Of a stretch of 51,208 nt of DNA, positions 7,839-14,861 are shown one piece after another. The notes beneath the pieces were generated by a model. That model saw only the letters and a list, made by a program, of their open reading frames with translations, was not told the DNA's origin and did no database searches. The position numbers and the translations under genes are program-made. The DNA is from Gemmatimonadota bacterium. GTDB taxonomy: Bacteria; JBHIER01; G020348925. The stretch covers positions 1,550,109-1,601,316 of the forward strand of contig CP070758.1 of the NCBI GenBank assembly GCA_020348925.1, given 5' to 3'. The number at the start of each line of letters is the position of its first letter. Within the stretch, counting starts at the first letter, position 1.

Positions 7839-8684
7839 TCACCTTGATTTCTTACCGATGGCAAGAAGATGGGAAGAGGCGCCAATGATGCTTGCATCCC
7901 CCTCAATCATTCGCATGAAATCCATCGCAGCACTCCAGGCACTTTCATCCTCTCTCAATGCATCTGTATTTTTTGTGAACCACAAGACCCCTTCCACGGC
8001 AAGCACTCGCACATCGAGAAATCCCGCTGATGCGATCTCATCGTTCAATTCGCTGGGATGTTGAAAATAGGCCTCGGTGAAATATTCAGGCTTCTCGGTC
8101 GGATTACGGTGACAGCTATCTCGCAAATCACCGGCGATGATATTTCGAAACGCAGGATCGTGTATATATCCACTGTACAATCCATCGATGAACGAAGCAA
8201 AACGGGAAATGGCAGCACATACTACAGCGCCTCCTGGACGAAGTACGCGAGAAGCCTCACCCAACACCCCCAGACGCTCGTTCTTTTCCTGGAGATGATA
8301 GAGTGGTCCCATGAGCAAAACGACGTCGGCGTTGTCCGTTTGAAACGGTAAATTGCTCCCATCACCGACACTCGCGCTCCACCATCGGTCTCCCGCGACC
8401 CGTTCCATCGCATCCCTTGCCTTCTCTACGTGATGGAGAACCAGATCTATGAGATGGACTTCATAGCCACGCTCCATGAGCCAACAGGCATAGGTGCCGG
8501 TCGCACCGCCCACATCAATGATCACTGCCGGTGGTTCTGGGAGATGTCTGTCCAGGATGTCGATGGTCCGCGTCCGCTCCAAGGACCCGATGTTCCGATC
8601 CAACCTGTCAGTTTCTGAAAATATTCTGGTGTAAAAGTCAATTATTCGTTGCGGAGCGTTCGTCACGTTCTTTTCCTTGCCCAT
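7839..8684 (-). CDS. Class I SAM-dependent methyltransferase
   Basis: A 281-aa protein with motif I DVGGATG (residues 57-63), an acidic end of beta 2 (VHLIDLV) and the later signatures DGSNLPFQTDNADVVLLMGPLYHL and ASRVLRPGGAVVCA. These fit the Methyltransf_11/25 group of Rossmann-fold methyltransferases. The acceptor cannot be predicted. There is a 57-bp gap to the next gene, on the same strand. Confidence 0.88.
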   Translation of the reverse strand: MGKEKNVTNAPQRIIDFYTRIFSETDRLDRNIGSLERTRTIDILDRHLPEPPAVIIDVGGATGTYACWLMERGYEVHLIDLVLHHVEKARDAMERVAGDRWWSASVGDGSNLPFQTDNADVVLLMGPLYHLQEKNERLGVLGEASRVLRPGGAVVCAAISRFASFIDGLYSGYIHDPAFRNIIAGDLRDSCHRNPTEKPEYFTEAYFQHPSELNDEIASAGFLDVRVLAVEGVLWFTKNTDALREDESAWSAAMDFMRMIEGDASIIGASSHLLAIGKKSR

Positions 8685-8741
8685 ATTATTCTTTTGAATG
8701 ATGTGATTGTCCCGCGCTACCCTTCGAGATGAAAGACGAAT

Positions 8742-9239
8742 TTATGTATCACGTCTTAATTTTTCCCCGGTACTGAGATAATGATTGATTGCCTCTTCCC
8801 AGTCCTCCAGATCACGGCAGAATATCATATCCAAATCTCTTTGATTCAAGAGATGCCCCGTGTCGGTCAATCCGGTATAGGTATACGTAATCTCCGCTCT
8901 TGTCCTCTGAGTATGGGTCTCTTCGCTGCATTGGATGGCTATCGTCCAAAGCCGCTCTGTTGTGAAAACCGTATACCCCATAAACGACTTCTTCGGTTCA
9001 TAGTTGGATACGATCCACGTATAGTTTGTTTCCCCATGGCCGTGATGCGTTTTTGTTGTGAAAACCATGTGTTCCTCAACGGCATTTGTTTCAGAATACA
9101 CGATCTCCGGGTTCCACCCATAAGCCCAGTTCATCTCTTTGATCGGACCAAACAATGGGAACACATTTTTCAGGGATCCATTCAATGTTATTGTTCTCGT
9201 TTTTGAAATACGTTTCGATGGAAACTTCGGCACTTTCAT
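8742..9239 (-). CDS. SRPBCC/START-like ligand-binding protein
   Basis: A 165-aa protein whose N-terminal part (SKTRTITLNGSLKNVFPLFGPIKEMNWAYGW, in pieces) follows the polyketide-cyclase/SRPBCC pattern: a beta strand, then a helix with PLFGP and W. The later strands include YTWIVSNYEP and AEITYTYTGLT. These proteins form a helix-grip cavity for hydrophobic ligands. An AAGGAGGAGA site lies directly before the ATG. No partner gene points to a ligand. Confidence 0.6.
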   Translation of the reverse strand: MKVPKFPSKRISKTRTITLNGSLKNVFPLFGPIKEMNWAYGWNPEIVYSETNAVEEHMVFTTKTHHGHGETNYTWIVSNYEPKKSFMGYTVFTTERLWTIAIQCSEETHTQRTRAEITYTYTGLTDTGHLLNQRDLDMIFCRDLEDWEEAINHYLSTGEKLRRDT

Positions 9240-9321
9240 CTTCTCCTCCTTGAGCAGTCTTCAAAAGAGAATGATCTTCGCTCCCAATTACAATCCTGTT
9301 CCCAACAGGAATAGCTCGACA

Positions 9322-9684
9322 CTAAAAAGAAAAACTGACCACCTCTCCGGTTGCCGTGAAGAACCGGCTCGTAAAGTCCACGGCGGCCCGCTCATCAAAT
9401 CCTTTGCATGTGTACAGCACAATTGAGAAAAACGCCTCCCCGGTCCAGACATACGCGGAAATGCCCGAATCGACGAGCGGAACGAAGGCGTCGAACCCGG
9501 CATTCTCCCCCCTGCCCATCCCTGATACTGGAGAGTAAATTACCGGTTCCCCATAGGTGTTTAAATCGAGATGCTTCGCGACTCCACGAAGATAATGCTC
9601 AATGACCTCTTTCGTCATTTCGATCGAGTAGAATCCCTCGATCAGAAGTCGCTGCCTGAAAATGTTGGGGGCAATATTTTTCAT
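9322..9684 (-). CDS. S-adenosylmethionine decarboxylase (SpeD)-like protein
   Basis: A 120-aa protein; the ATG at 9684 is preferred over 9741 because GGAGAG lies just upstream. It has the length and pattern of bacterial class 1b AdoMetDC: RQRLLIEGFY matches the RHLVAEFY start, and DSGISAYVW is followed by YTCKGFD. Counting from the cleavage/pyruvoyl Ser (Ser73 here), the catalytic Cys falls exactly +20 (Cys93), as in the known enzymes (Ser63/Cys83). The processing His at +5 is replaced by Tyr78, and the ESH motif reads DSG. No spermidine synthase is nearby, so it may be a diverged homologue with another substrate or no self-processing. Confidence 0.6.
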   Translation of the reverse strand: MKNIAPNIFRQRLLIEGFYSIEMTKEVIEHYLRGVAKHLDLNTYGEPVIYSPVSGMGRGENAGFDAFVPLVDSGISAYVWTGEAFFSIVLYTCKGFDERAAVDFTSRFFTATGEVVSFSF

Positions 9685-9737
9685 CCGCTCTCCATTTCGA
9701 ATGCAACAAAAATCCACAGCGGCGAAGCCGAAATCTA

Positions 9738-9980
9738 TCATCTACCATTGCCAGCGATAGCGCAGCAAAAACTCTTTTTATAGAGCAAATCTTGAGAAGG
9801 CTTCGGAACAAAACATTTCGCACCGACAGGGCAGAAAAACGTTTTATCACAATACATTTGGAATTCCGGGTTTGCGAAGAATTCGTGAGTCTGTGGCCTC
9901 GGCTTGAACGGATTCCAGAAGAATGCCTCAAAGAGCTTCTGTTCGAGGAATGGTACATCGTCTCCAGGGCGAATATTCAT
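9738..9980 (-). pseudogene. Truncated GNAT acetyltransferase fragment
   Basis: An 80-codon reading frame whose first half (IRPGDDVPFLEQKLFEAFFW, then NPFKPRP and ANPEF) matches the N-terminal strand-helix of a common GNAT subgroup. It then departs into a Cys-rich sequence and stops, lacking the acetyl-CoA-binding core. It is best read as a decayed remnant. It overlaps the upstream end of the SpeD-like region and sits among other broken genes. Confidence 0.45.
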
Positions 9981-10017
9981 CGGACACTCAATTTCTTTTT
10001 TTCGGTCGATAGCTCGT

Positions 10018-10263
10018 TCAATCGATACGCCGGAGCTCGAGCGCTATTCCATTCGGGTCAGGACAGTGTATGACTGCATACCCCGGCTTACGCTCCCAAG
10101 AGAAATTCCCGTCGCACAGCAGCGTCATAACATAAGGTGCGATAGCATCCCACGCACCGATACAGAGTCCGGCTGGCGTCTCCCAATCCACAACGAACCG
10201 GTCACCGGCTTTGTGGTGCCCGCCCTGACACTTACCCGACACTACGACAATTTCAACGGACAT
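10018..10263 (-). CDS. TIGR04076-family small protein
   Basis: An 81-aa protein with features of the TIGR04076 family: a VEIVVVSGKC start, an internal GDRFVVD, a TPAGLCIGAWDAIAPYVM segment and a CPDPNGIALELRRI end. The family is widespread, Cys-containing and of unknown function. It lies among small unrelated genes and gives no operon clue. Confidence 0.72.
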   Translation of the reverse strand: MSVEIVVVSGKCQGGHHKAGDRFVVDWETPAGLCIGAWDAIAPYVMTLLCDGNFSWERKPGYAVIHCPDPNGIALELRRID

Positions 10264-10601
10264 TTCTCGATTCGCTTTTCTTTCGTTCGCAAAGTGTCAC
10301 AGACTTCATCCAGCGACTAAATGATCCCCCCAAACTCGCCAATGAATTTCCATTTATCTCAATGACCCCAGCACAATCTTTGAACGTGATGACCGCTTGC
10401 TGCAGGTCGCAATCGAACCTGCGGCATTCCATATTTTTGCCCGAAATGGGAGTAATCGCCTTTTGTGCGGCGGATGATGATACCACATCCTATCACTTGA
10501 CAATAAGCTTCAATTCGAGCGAGCCTCGGATCAGATTCTTTCAATCCCGCAGGATGAGAAATTTTGAAAATTGGAGGTTCTCCAATATCGTATTCGATCA
10601 C
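10253..10601 (-). pseudogene. Possible frameshifted small gene, unknown
   Basis: A GTG-initiated frame from 10601 (VIEYDIGEPPIFKISHPAGL, then SDPRLARIEAYCQ), preceded by GTGAGGAATTC, looks protein-like for about 40 codons. The similar quality then seems to move to another frame from about 10486 (CRRFDCDLQQAVITFKDCAG), ending at 10253 with an 11-bp overlap of the TIGR04076 start. A single indel near 10490 would join them into a protein of about 110 aa. I do not recognise the family. Confidence 0.3.
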
Positions 10602-10659
10602 GAATTCCTCACAACGATATTCCTGTTCTCATCCAAAAAACAAAAATTCTCTCGATCCT

Positions 10660-11049
10660 TTACTTTGTCCAGTCTCCGCGTCTCCAACTCTTTGCTGTCA
10701 GACGCTCAAGATCCTGGTAATATGTTGGATTATTATTGCCGCTATCCGCATTTTCTTTCAAAAGGTTGTACATATGTTTTGACAGAATCGCTCCAACAGC
10801 ATGTACCGCATCGTGCCTGTCAAGCCCTTCCTCCATCAGTCTTGTCAGCGTTCGCTGCACAGGAGTTTCGTCACCCAAAGCCGTTTGATTTTCCACAACA
10901 ACGTGAAAAACAGAGTGAAGCCGTACGTTGGGAAGTTTAATACCAGCTTTTTGATGATACTCCTCCACAAGCAAGGATCTCAGTTCTTCGTCGATTGACA
11001 GCCACTCTTTTGGATCCGGAGCCTCGTCCGGATCGTAGGATGATTTCAT
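10660..11049 (-). CDS. DUF1841-like protein
   Basis: About 129 aa. The ATG at 11049 follows GAGGTG; an in-frame GTG at 11055 is the alternative. The pattern DPDEAPDPKEWLSIDE, then LPNVRLHSVFHVVVENQTAL, then EEGLDRHDAVHAVGAIL and LERLTAKSWRRGDW fits the DUF1841 family, whose conserved His and Glu residues hint at metal binding but whose role is unknown. A sigma70-like promoter at 11409-11437 points toward it over a leader of about 350 nt. Confidence 0.72.
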   Translation of the reverse strand: MKSSYDPDEAPDPKEWLSIDEELRSLLVEEYHQKAGIKLPNVRLHSVFHVVVENQTALGDETPVQRTLTRLMEEGLDRHDAVHAVGAILSKHMYNLLKENADSGNNNPTYYQDLERLTAKSWRRGDWTK

Positions 11050-11536
11050 GTTCACCTCGCCTTAAACGATGCTTCTAAAAAATAAGAATGATCCTCATTA
11101 TCCGAAGAATCACTTGATTTAGCATTTTGATTGCTCATGTCGTTACTTCAGGAGCTCCGGCTTTCTGTTCAACGGATGTGAGCGGATCCTACATCTTCTC
11201 TTCCTCAAAAAAATCTTTCCCGTGTGTACGCATACCACCCCGGAATACTCTCCGGCATCAGGCGGCAACTTTTCGATCGAAGCGGAAAGGCGCTGTGTCT
11301 CTTTTCATAGTAGCTTCGCAGTGAATATATGTAATCGATAAAGCAACGTGCGCCCCAATGTCAGAGCTCAATTATATCAAAGCAACCATACATAGCGAAA
11401 TTATGTTAAAATTAGACATGTTGATCCAAAATGTCAAGTGAAATGCGATTCGTATCCGAATGGACAAAAAAGAGCCGGTTCATTTCGGACAGTCTGTTGT
11501 CATGAAGTAACTGTAATTGGCAACGGCGGACACATG
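11050..11536. other. Gene-poor interval with a promoter
   Basis: No frame of convincing quality was found here. A short minus-strand frame (about 42 codons, LPPDAGEYSGVVCVHTGKIF then a basic end, stop near 11150) is weakly protein-like and could be a decayed gene. The only clear element is the minus-strand promoter at 11409-11437. Confidence 0.4.
11409..11437 (-). promoter_or_regulatory. Sigma70-type promoter upstream of the DUF1841 gene
   Basis: On the minus strand TTGACA (11437-11432), a 17-nt spacer, then TAATTT (11414-11409). The first good gene downstream is DUF1841, about 350 nt away, so a long leader or a small RNA is possible. Confidence 0.6.
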
Positions 11537-12382
11537 TCAAGCATACGTCTCATGTAGGAACACGTCGAAATTGAACCGCGGCGTATAGCCCAAGAGCATA
11601 ATGGCCTTTTCAATAACATAGACCCGGTCTATTCTCTGAGGGATTGGCCAACCCTGCTTCTCGAAGCGTGCCTTCGCTGTCGGAAAACGACGATGAATGA
11701 GCATCCAAGGATCCCGCCATAAGAGGTTACAGTCGTCCTCCTCGAATGGCGATTGCGCCGAGAGATTGATAATCTCAAAACCGTTGAGCGGTGTCACCAG
11801 CGACAAGTAGTGTCCTTCGGCGACATCGCGGATATCCACTCCCCGGTAGAGGCGGTAGAAGGCCAGCAAATGCTCCGGCTCCGGAAAGCAGCGGGACATT
11901 CTTATGACGATGGTCGTCATGCCCTTTGCGGCAGCTCCCAGGCACAGTGATTCAGCTTTTAACTTCGTCGCATCATAGAGATCCTCCGGATTCGGTTCGA
12001 GCTCCTCGGTCACCCAGACGGCTGAATCCTGTGCACGGGTAGTACAGCCATAGACGGAGGTCGTGCTGGTCAGAACGAAGCGTTGCACCTCCGCCCTGAG
12101 CGAATGTTCGATAAGGAGACGAGTAGCCTCGACATTCACCTGCTCAAATTCCCTTGCTGAGCGGATCCCGACGTGAGGGGCGTGAAGAGCCGCCAAGTGA
12201 ACAACGGCATCGACACCCACAAGCGCCCGAGCGAGCAGTTTTTCATTACGAATATCTCCGACGTGAGTGGTACGAGGTCCTGGAGTGAGATCGAGACCGA
12301 AAACTTCTGCTTCCTCGGCAATCCGTTTTGCCACTGCATCTCCAATGCGACCGGAAGTGCCTGTTACCAAAACTTTCACCAC
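11537..12382 (-). CDS. NAD(P)-dependent epimerase/dehydratase (extended SDR)
   Basis: A 281-aa Rossmann-fold protein. The dinucleotide motif GTSGRIG occupies residues 8-14, followed by the acidic VGDIRN pattern, VVHLAALHAP, the LTSTTSVYG strand and the catalytic YDATK (YxxxK) near residue 140. Such enzymes modify nucleotide sugars or reduce small carbonyls. The initiation codon is GTG (two in tandem), with only a weak GGA upstream. Nothing nearby shows a sugar pathway, so the substrate is open. Confidence 0.85.
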   Translation of the reverse strand: MVKVLVTGTSGRIGDAVAKRIAEEAEVFGLDLTPGPRTTHVGDIRNEKLLARALVGVDAVVHLAALHAPHVGIRSAREFEQVNVEATRLLIEHSLRAEVQRFVLTSTTSVYGCTTRAQDSAVWVTEELEPNPEDLYDATKLKAESLCLGAAAKGMTTIVIRMSRCFPEPEHLLAFYRLYRGVDIRDVAEGHYLSLVTPLNGFEIINLSAQSPFEEDDCNLLWRDPWMLIHRRFPTAKARFEKQGWPIPQRIDRVYVIEKAIMLLGYTPRFNFDVFLHETYA

Positions 12383-12391
12383 AATATTCCG

Positions 12392-12612
12392 TCAGCGATT
12401 AAAGCCTTTTAGCGATAAAATCACAATACATATCAGAGCAGCTACACCATTCACAACCAAAGTCCAGGCAATGAGTACGCCCCTTGAACCTGTTTGCGAC
12501 GGCGGCCGAAAACTGCAATGGAAACTGCATCAATACATCCCGCAATTGGAATAAAAATCACCATAAAAGGACCGACTCTAAATTTTCGGCTCAAACCGGT
12601 TTCATTTTTCAC
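12392..12612 (-). pseudogene. Frameshifted small two-helix membrane protein
   Basis: A GTG start at 12612 overlaps the end of the preceding gene (GTGAAAAATGA contains its stop). The first frame gives KFRVGPFMVIFIPIAGCIDA and FGRRRKQVQ, one membrane helix followed by a basic turn. The matching second helix, GVLIAWTLVVNGVAALICIV then SLKGFNR, continues in a different frame from about 12485 to a TGA at 12392. One indel would restore a protein of about 73 aa. The family is unknown. Confidence 0.5.
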
Positions 12613-13309
12613 TCTGGATGTCTTCAATTTTGATTCGGCGAAAGGCCACATCTGTGGCCGTTCCTACAAATAGGCCGGGGCGCCCATATTTCAAGTAATA
12701 CGCCATTTTTTTCTCAAATACAAACCGGTCATCGATAAAGATCGAAAATCCATCTCCAATCACTTCAACACGTGCCGAAAACCAATCATCTTGAGGAATA
12801 AAAACATCTCCTTTTTCTTGTTTCGAGTATGCTTCGGTCCACCAGGGAACGACTCCATGAGCAACGGGAACGTAAGCTACTGTGTTCCTTTCTTCAGCTC
12901 CTCCTGGCATGAACCAGACCACTTCATAGTTATCACAATCCTGCGCCCGAAGTGCAAATCCGAACCAACCCGCTCATTCCAAATTAATGTGAGTTGCCAG
13001 AAATTTCATCTCAACCGCCATTGCATAATCACGTTTTACCCCTCCAAGCAGAAGAACCTTGCCACGCACGTCATCAACCACTTTCCCAGTAAAAGGGTCT
13101 ATCTCCTGGTTATACACATTATTCTTGAGTACTAAAACTTGCTCATTATCCAGAGTATCGACTCGAAACAGATCAGAATTTTTCTCTAAAGGTATTTTAT
13201 TCAAGTCCACATACCGGCTCGTATCCATCCGGGTTTCGCCCTTTTCGACCTGAGCAGCAGGAATTGAAAACAAGGTCACTATGCAAAGAACAATGATAGC
13301 GCGCTTCAT
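12602..13309 (-). pseudogene. Secreted concanavalin-like (DUF1080/LamG-type) protein interrupted by an in-frame TGA
   Basis: The start at 13309 has AAGAGGAG just upstream and a signal peptide (MKRAIIVLCIVTLFSIPAAQ). The N-terminal part runs to INLE and a TGA at 12976-12974. Reading on in the same frame gives AGWFGFALRAQDCDNYEVVW, then VAYVPVAHGVVPWWTEAY and DWFSARVEVIGDGFSIFIDD, ending RPGLFVGTATDVAFRRIKIE. This is a coherent jelly-roll domain of the type seen in glycan-binding or DUF1080 proteins. A single nonsense change therefore splits a 235-codon gene. Internal ATG at 12922 could start a C-terminal fragment, but it lacks a signal peptide. Confidence 0.7.
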
Positions 13310-13351
13310 TTTTGGTCTCCTCTTGGTAACAGACATGCGCTCCATGATGAT

Positions 13352-13380
13352 GGATACAGGGGGACTATCCCCATGTATCC
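13352..13380 (-). terminator. Strong hairpin after the GNAT gene
   Basis: GGATACA-g-GGGGA, loop CTA, TCCCC-a-TGTATCC forms a 13-bp hairpin with one mismatch, 4 bp after the stop of the minus-strand GNAT gene. There is no U-tract, so it may be a terminator needing help, a decay barrier or a small repeat. Confidence 0.5.
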
Positions 13381-13383
13381 CCG

Positions 13384-13896
13384 TCACGCTTCATCACGAA
13401 ACTCAGGTCGATATTTGGCCACCCCGGAGACTCCCCGCATTCGCAACGTATCGAGCACCAAGATCATGAATGCATCATCAGGAACATCCCACTCGCACCG
13501 GATCCCGCACCGACTCGCCACTTCAAAACCGAATCGAGGATAATACTCAGGATGCCCTAAGACGATCACAAAAGGACAGCCTCTGTTTCTCAACTTCTCA
13601 ACACCGGTTCTCACAAGCTCCGAGCCAACACCTTTTTTTTGGAACTCCGGCATCACGGCCATGGGTGCCAGACCCATTCCCAGGACAGTCCTCTCATTGG
13701 CCTCAACAGTAACAGGACTGAAGAGGATGTGACCGACGATGCTATCCTCCTTCAATGCCACCAGGGACAGCAGATCGTTACAGCTCCGGCGTAACGTGTC
13801 CACGATTTCCGCCTCCTGTGATTGACCGAAGGCCCGTACATGGATCTCTCTGATGGCATCTCTGTCCTGCGGTTGTTCCTCACGAATTCGAATCAT
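13384..13896 (-). CDS. GNAT-family N-acetyltransferase (YhbS-like)
   Basis: A 170-aa protein; the ATG at 13896 follows GGAGAAAG, while an in-frame ATG at 13920 lacks a site. The N-terminus IRIREEQPQDRDAIREIHVR and the core LAPMAVMPEFQKKGVGSELV (the acetyl-CoA motif QKKGVGS) are typical. VLGHPEYYPRFGFE matches the YhbS group, COG3153. The substrate is unknown. Confidence 0.85.
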   Translation of the reverse strand: MIRIREEQPQDRDAIREIHVRAFGQSQEAEIVDTLRRSCNDLLSLVALKEDSIVGHILFSPVTVEANERTVLGMGLAPMAVMPEFQKKGVGSELVRTGVEKLRNRGCPFVIVLGHPEYYPRFGFEVASRCGIRCEWDVPDDAFMILVLDTLRMRGVSGVAKYRPEFRDEA

Positions 13897-13930
13897 CTTC
13901 TTTCTCCAAAATCGCATCAAGGAACTATCA

Positions 13931-14113
13931 TCACCCTCTCAAGCACTGTACACCTCTTTTGAACATAGGCACCATATTCATGGCTAAATTCCGCACAGTC
14001 TCCAATCCCCGGGGACCACACCGGCTTCCGGTCCGACGGTCCCGCTTCCGTTCTTTCCGAAGAGTTTCCAAATGAAATTCCACTGCCATCAAGTTTACGA
14101 TTGCAGAGGGCAT
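13931..14113 (-). CDS. Small hypothetical protein, possibly a transposase remnant
   Basis: A 60-aa frame starting at an ATG preceded by GAAGGGAGA at good spacing. It is rich in Arg and Lys (LETLRKERKRDRRTG then RGLETVRNLAMNMV). The RNLAMN pattern recalls the C-terminal end of some DDE transposases, but the match is too short to rely on. It starts 17 bp after the lipoprotein gene at 14130. Confidence 0.3.
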   Translation of the reverse strand: MPSAIVNLMAVEFHLETLRKERKRDRRTGSRCGPRGLETVRNLAMNMVPMFKRGVQCLRG

Positions 14114-14129
14114 TTGTCTCCCTTCAAGA

Positions 14130-14768
14130 TTACGACTGTAAAGAGTAATCGAAATAACAGGAATCATCCCCTCTCATCAAGCACGTGTTCCGAGTTAAGA
14201 CTATCTTTGGATTGAAGGTTCTGGCCACAGTGTAGTCCGCATGACATATGGCTGAATACCCAATGTCCGCCGCCTCAGCCTCTCGAAATGTCTTCGCCAC
14301 AAGGCACTCCGTCATTGCAACGATCCCCGAAGCACCTGCTTTTTGAACGATTTCGATTGTCATGGCGCTGCTCCAGAATTGGCTCTTCGTCATGGGTATC
14401 CAAAAATGAGTGATAAGCGCATCGACATCTCTGTTTTGAACATCCTGGAACTGCGATCGAACACTGTCAGAGTATATTTTTGACCCAACCTCCCTCAGCA
14501 TTTCAAGGAACCGATCTTTTCCAATCTCCCCCTCCAATCCTTTCATATACCGTATATACCAACTTTTAAAGGCAAAGTTGAAGACCCGTTCGTACGACAT
14601 ACCCGAATCCTTTTGAAACTTGTGCTCCTCCTCTGGTTTTGAATCTTGATGAAAGAGAGTTTCAGCGACCGCTCCTTTGCAGCCCGCATACAATAGTGGA
14701 AGAGCCGACACTGATTTGAAAAGAAAATTTCTTCGAGTGTGACGATACGATGTTTCCCCTGTTCTCAT
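14130..14768 (-). CDS. TAT-type lipoprotein with ATC-hydrolase-like domain
   Basis: A 212-aa protein. The N-terminus has a twin-arginine motif (TRRNFLFKS) followed by a hydrophobic stretch and a lipobox (LLYAGC), so it is probably exported folded and lipidated. The C-terminal part, with ICHADYTVARTFNPKIVLTR and MRGDDSCYFDY, fits the L-2-amino-thiazoline-4-carboxylate hydrolase family (PF14196), whose members mostly have unknown roles. The Cys and Asp residues near the end are the family-type conserved positions. There is no pathway context. Confidence 0.65.
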   Translation of the reverse strand: MRTGETSYRHTRRNFLFKSVSALPLLYAGCKGAVAETLFHQDSKPEEEHKFQKDSGMSYERVFNFAFKSWYIRYMKGLEGEIGKDRFLEMLREVGSKIYSDSVRSQFQDVQNRDVDALITHFWIPMTKSQFWSSAMTIEIVQKAGASGIVAMTECLVAKTFREAEAADIGYSAICHADYTVARTFNPKIVLTRNTCLMRGDDSCYFDYSLQS

Positions 14769-14861
14769 GACTGTTTCTCTCCTCTCGCTTTCAATAATTT
14801 AAAGATTCCCATCATCTCCGGATGCCTTCACTTCCCTTCTCCATACGACGATCTCTCTTCA

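Noticed and set aside
10362-10940. Plus-strand 192-codon frame
   Set aside because: It lies opposite the DUF1841 gene and the possible frameshifted gene; composition is atypical (Ser/Phe/Cys-rich) and there is no ribosome-binding site.
12974-12976. Selenocysteine or stop-codon reassignment at the in-frame TGA
   Set aside because: Many genes in this window end in TGA, the position is not at a redox-type residue in the presumed fold, and no SECIS-like hairpin is evident just downstream.
13931-14167. Insertion-sequence end
   Set aside because: Only a short RNLA-type motif hints at a transposase; there are no terminal inverted repeats or target duplications, so it is listed only as a weak hypothetical gene.
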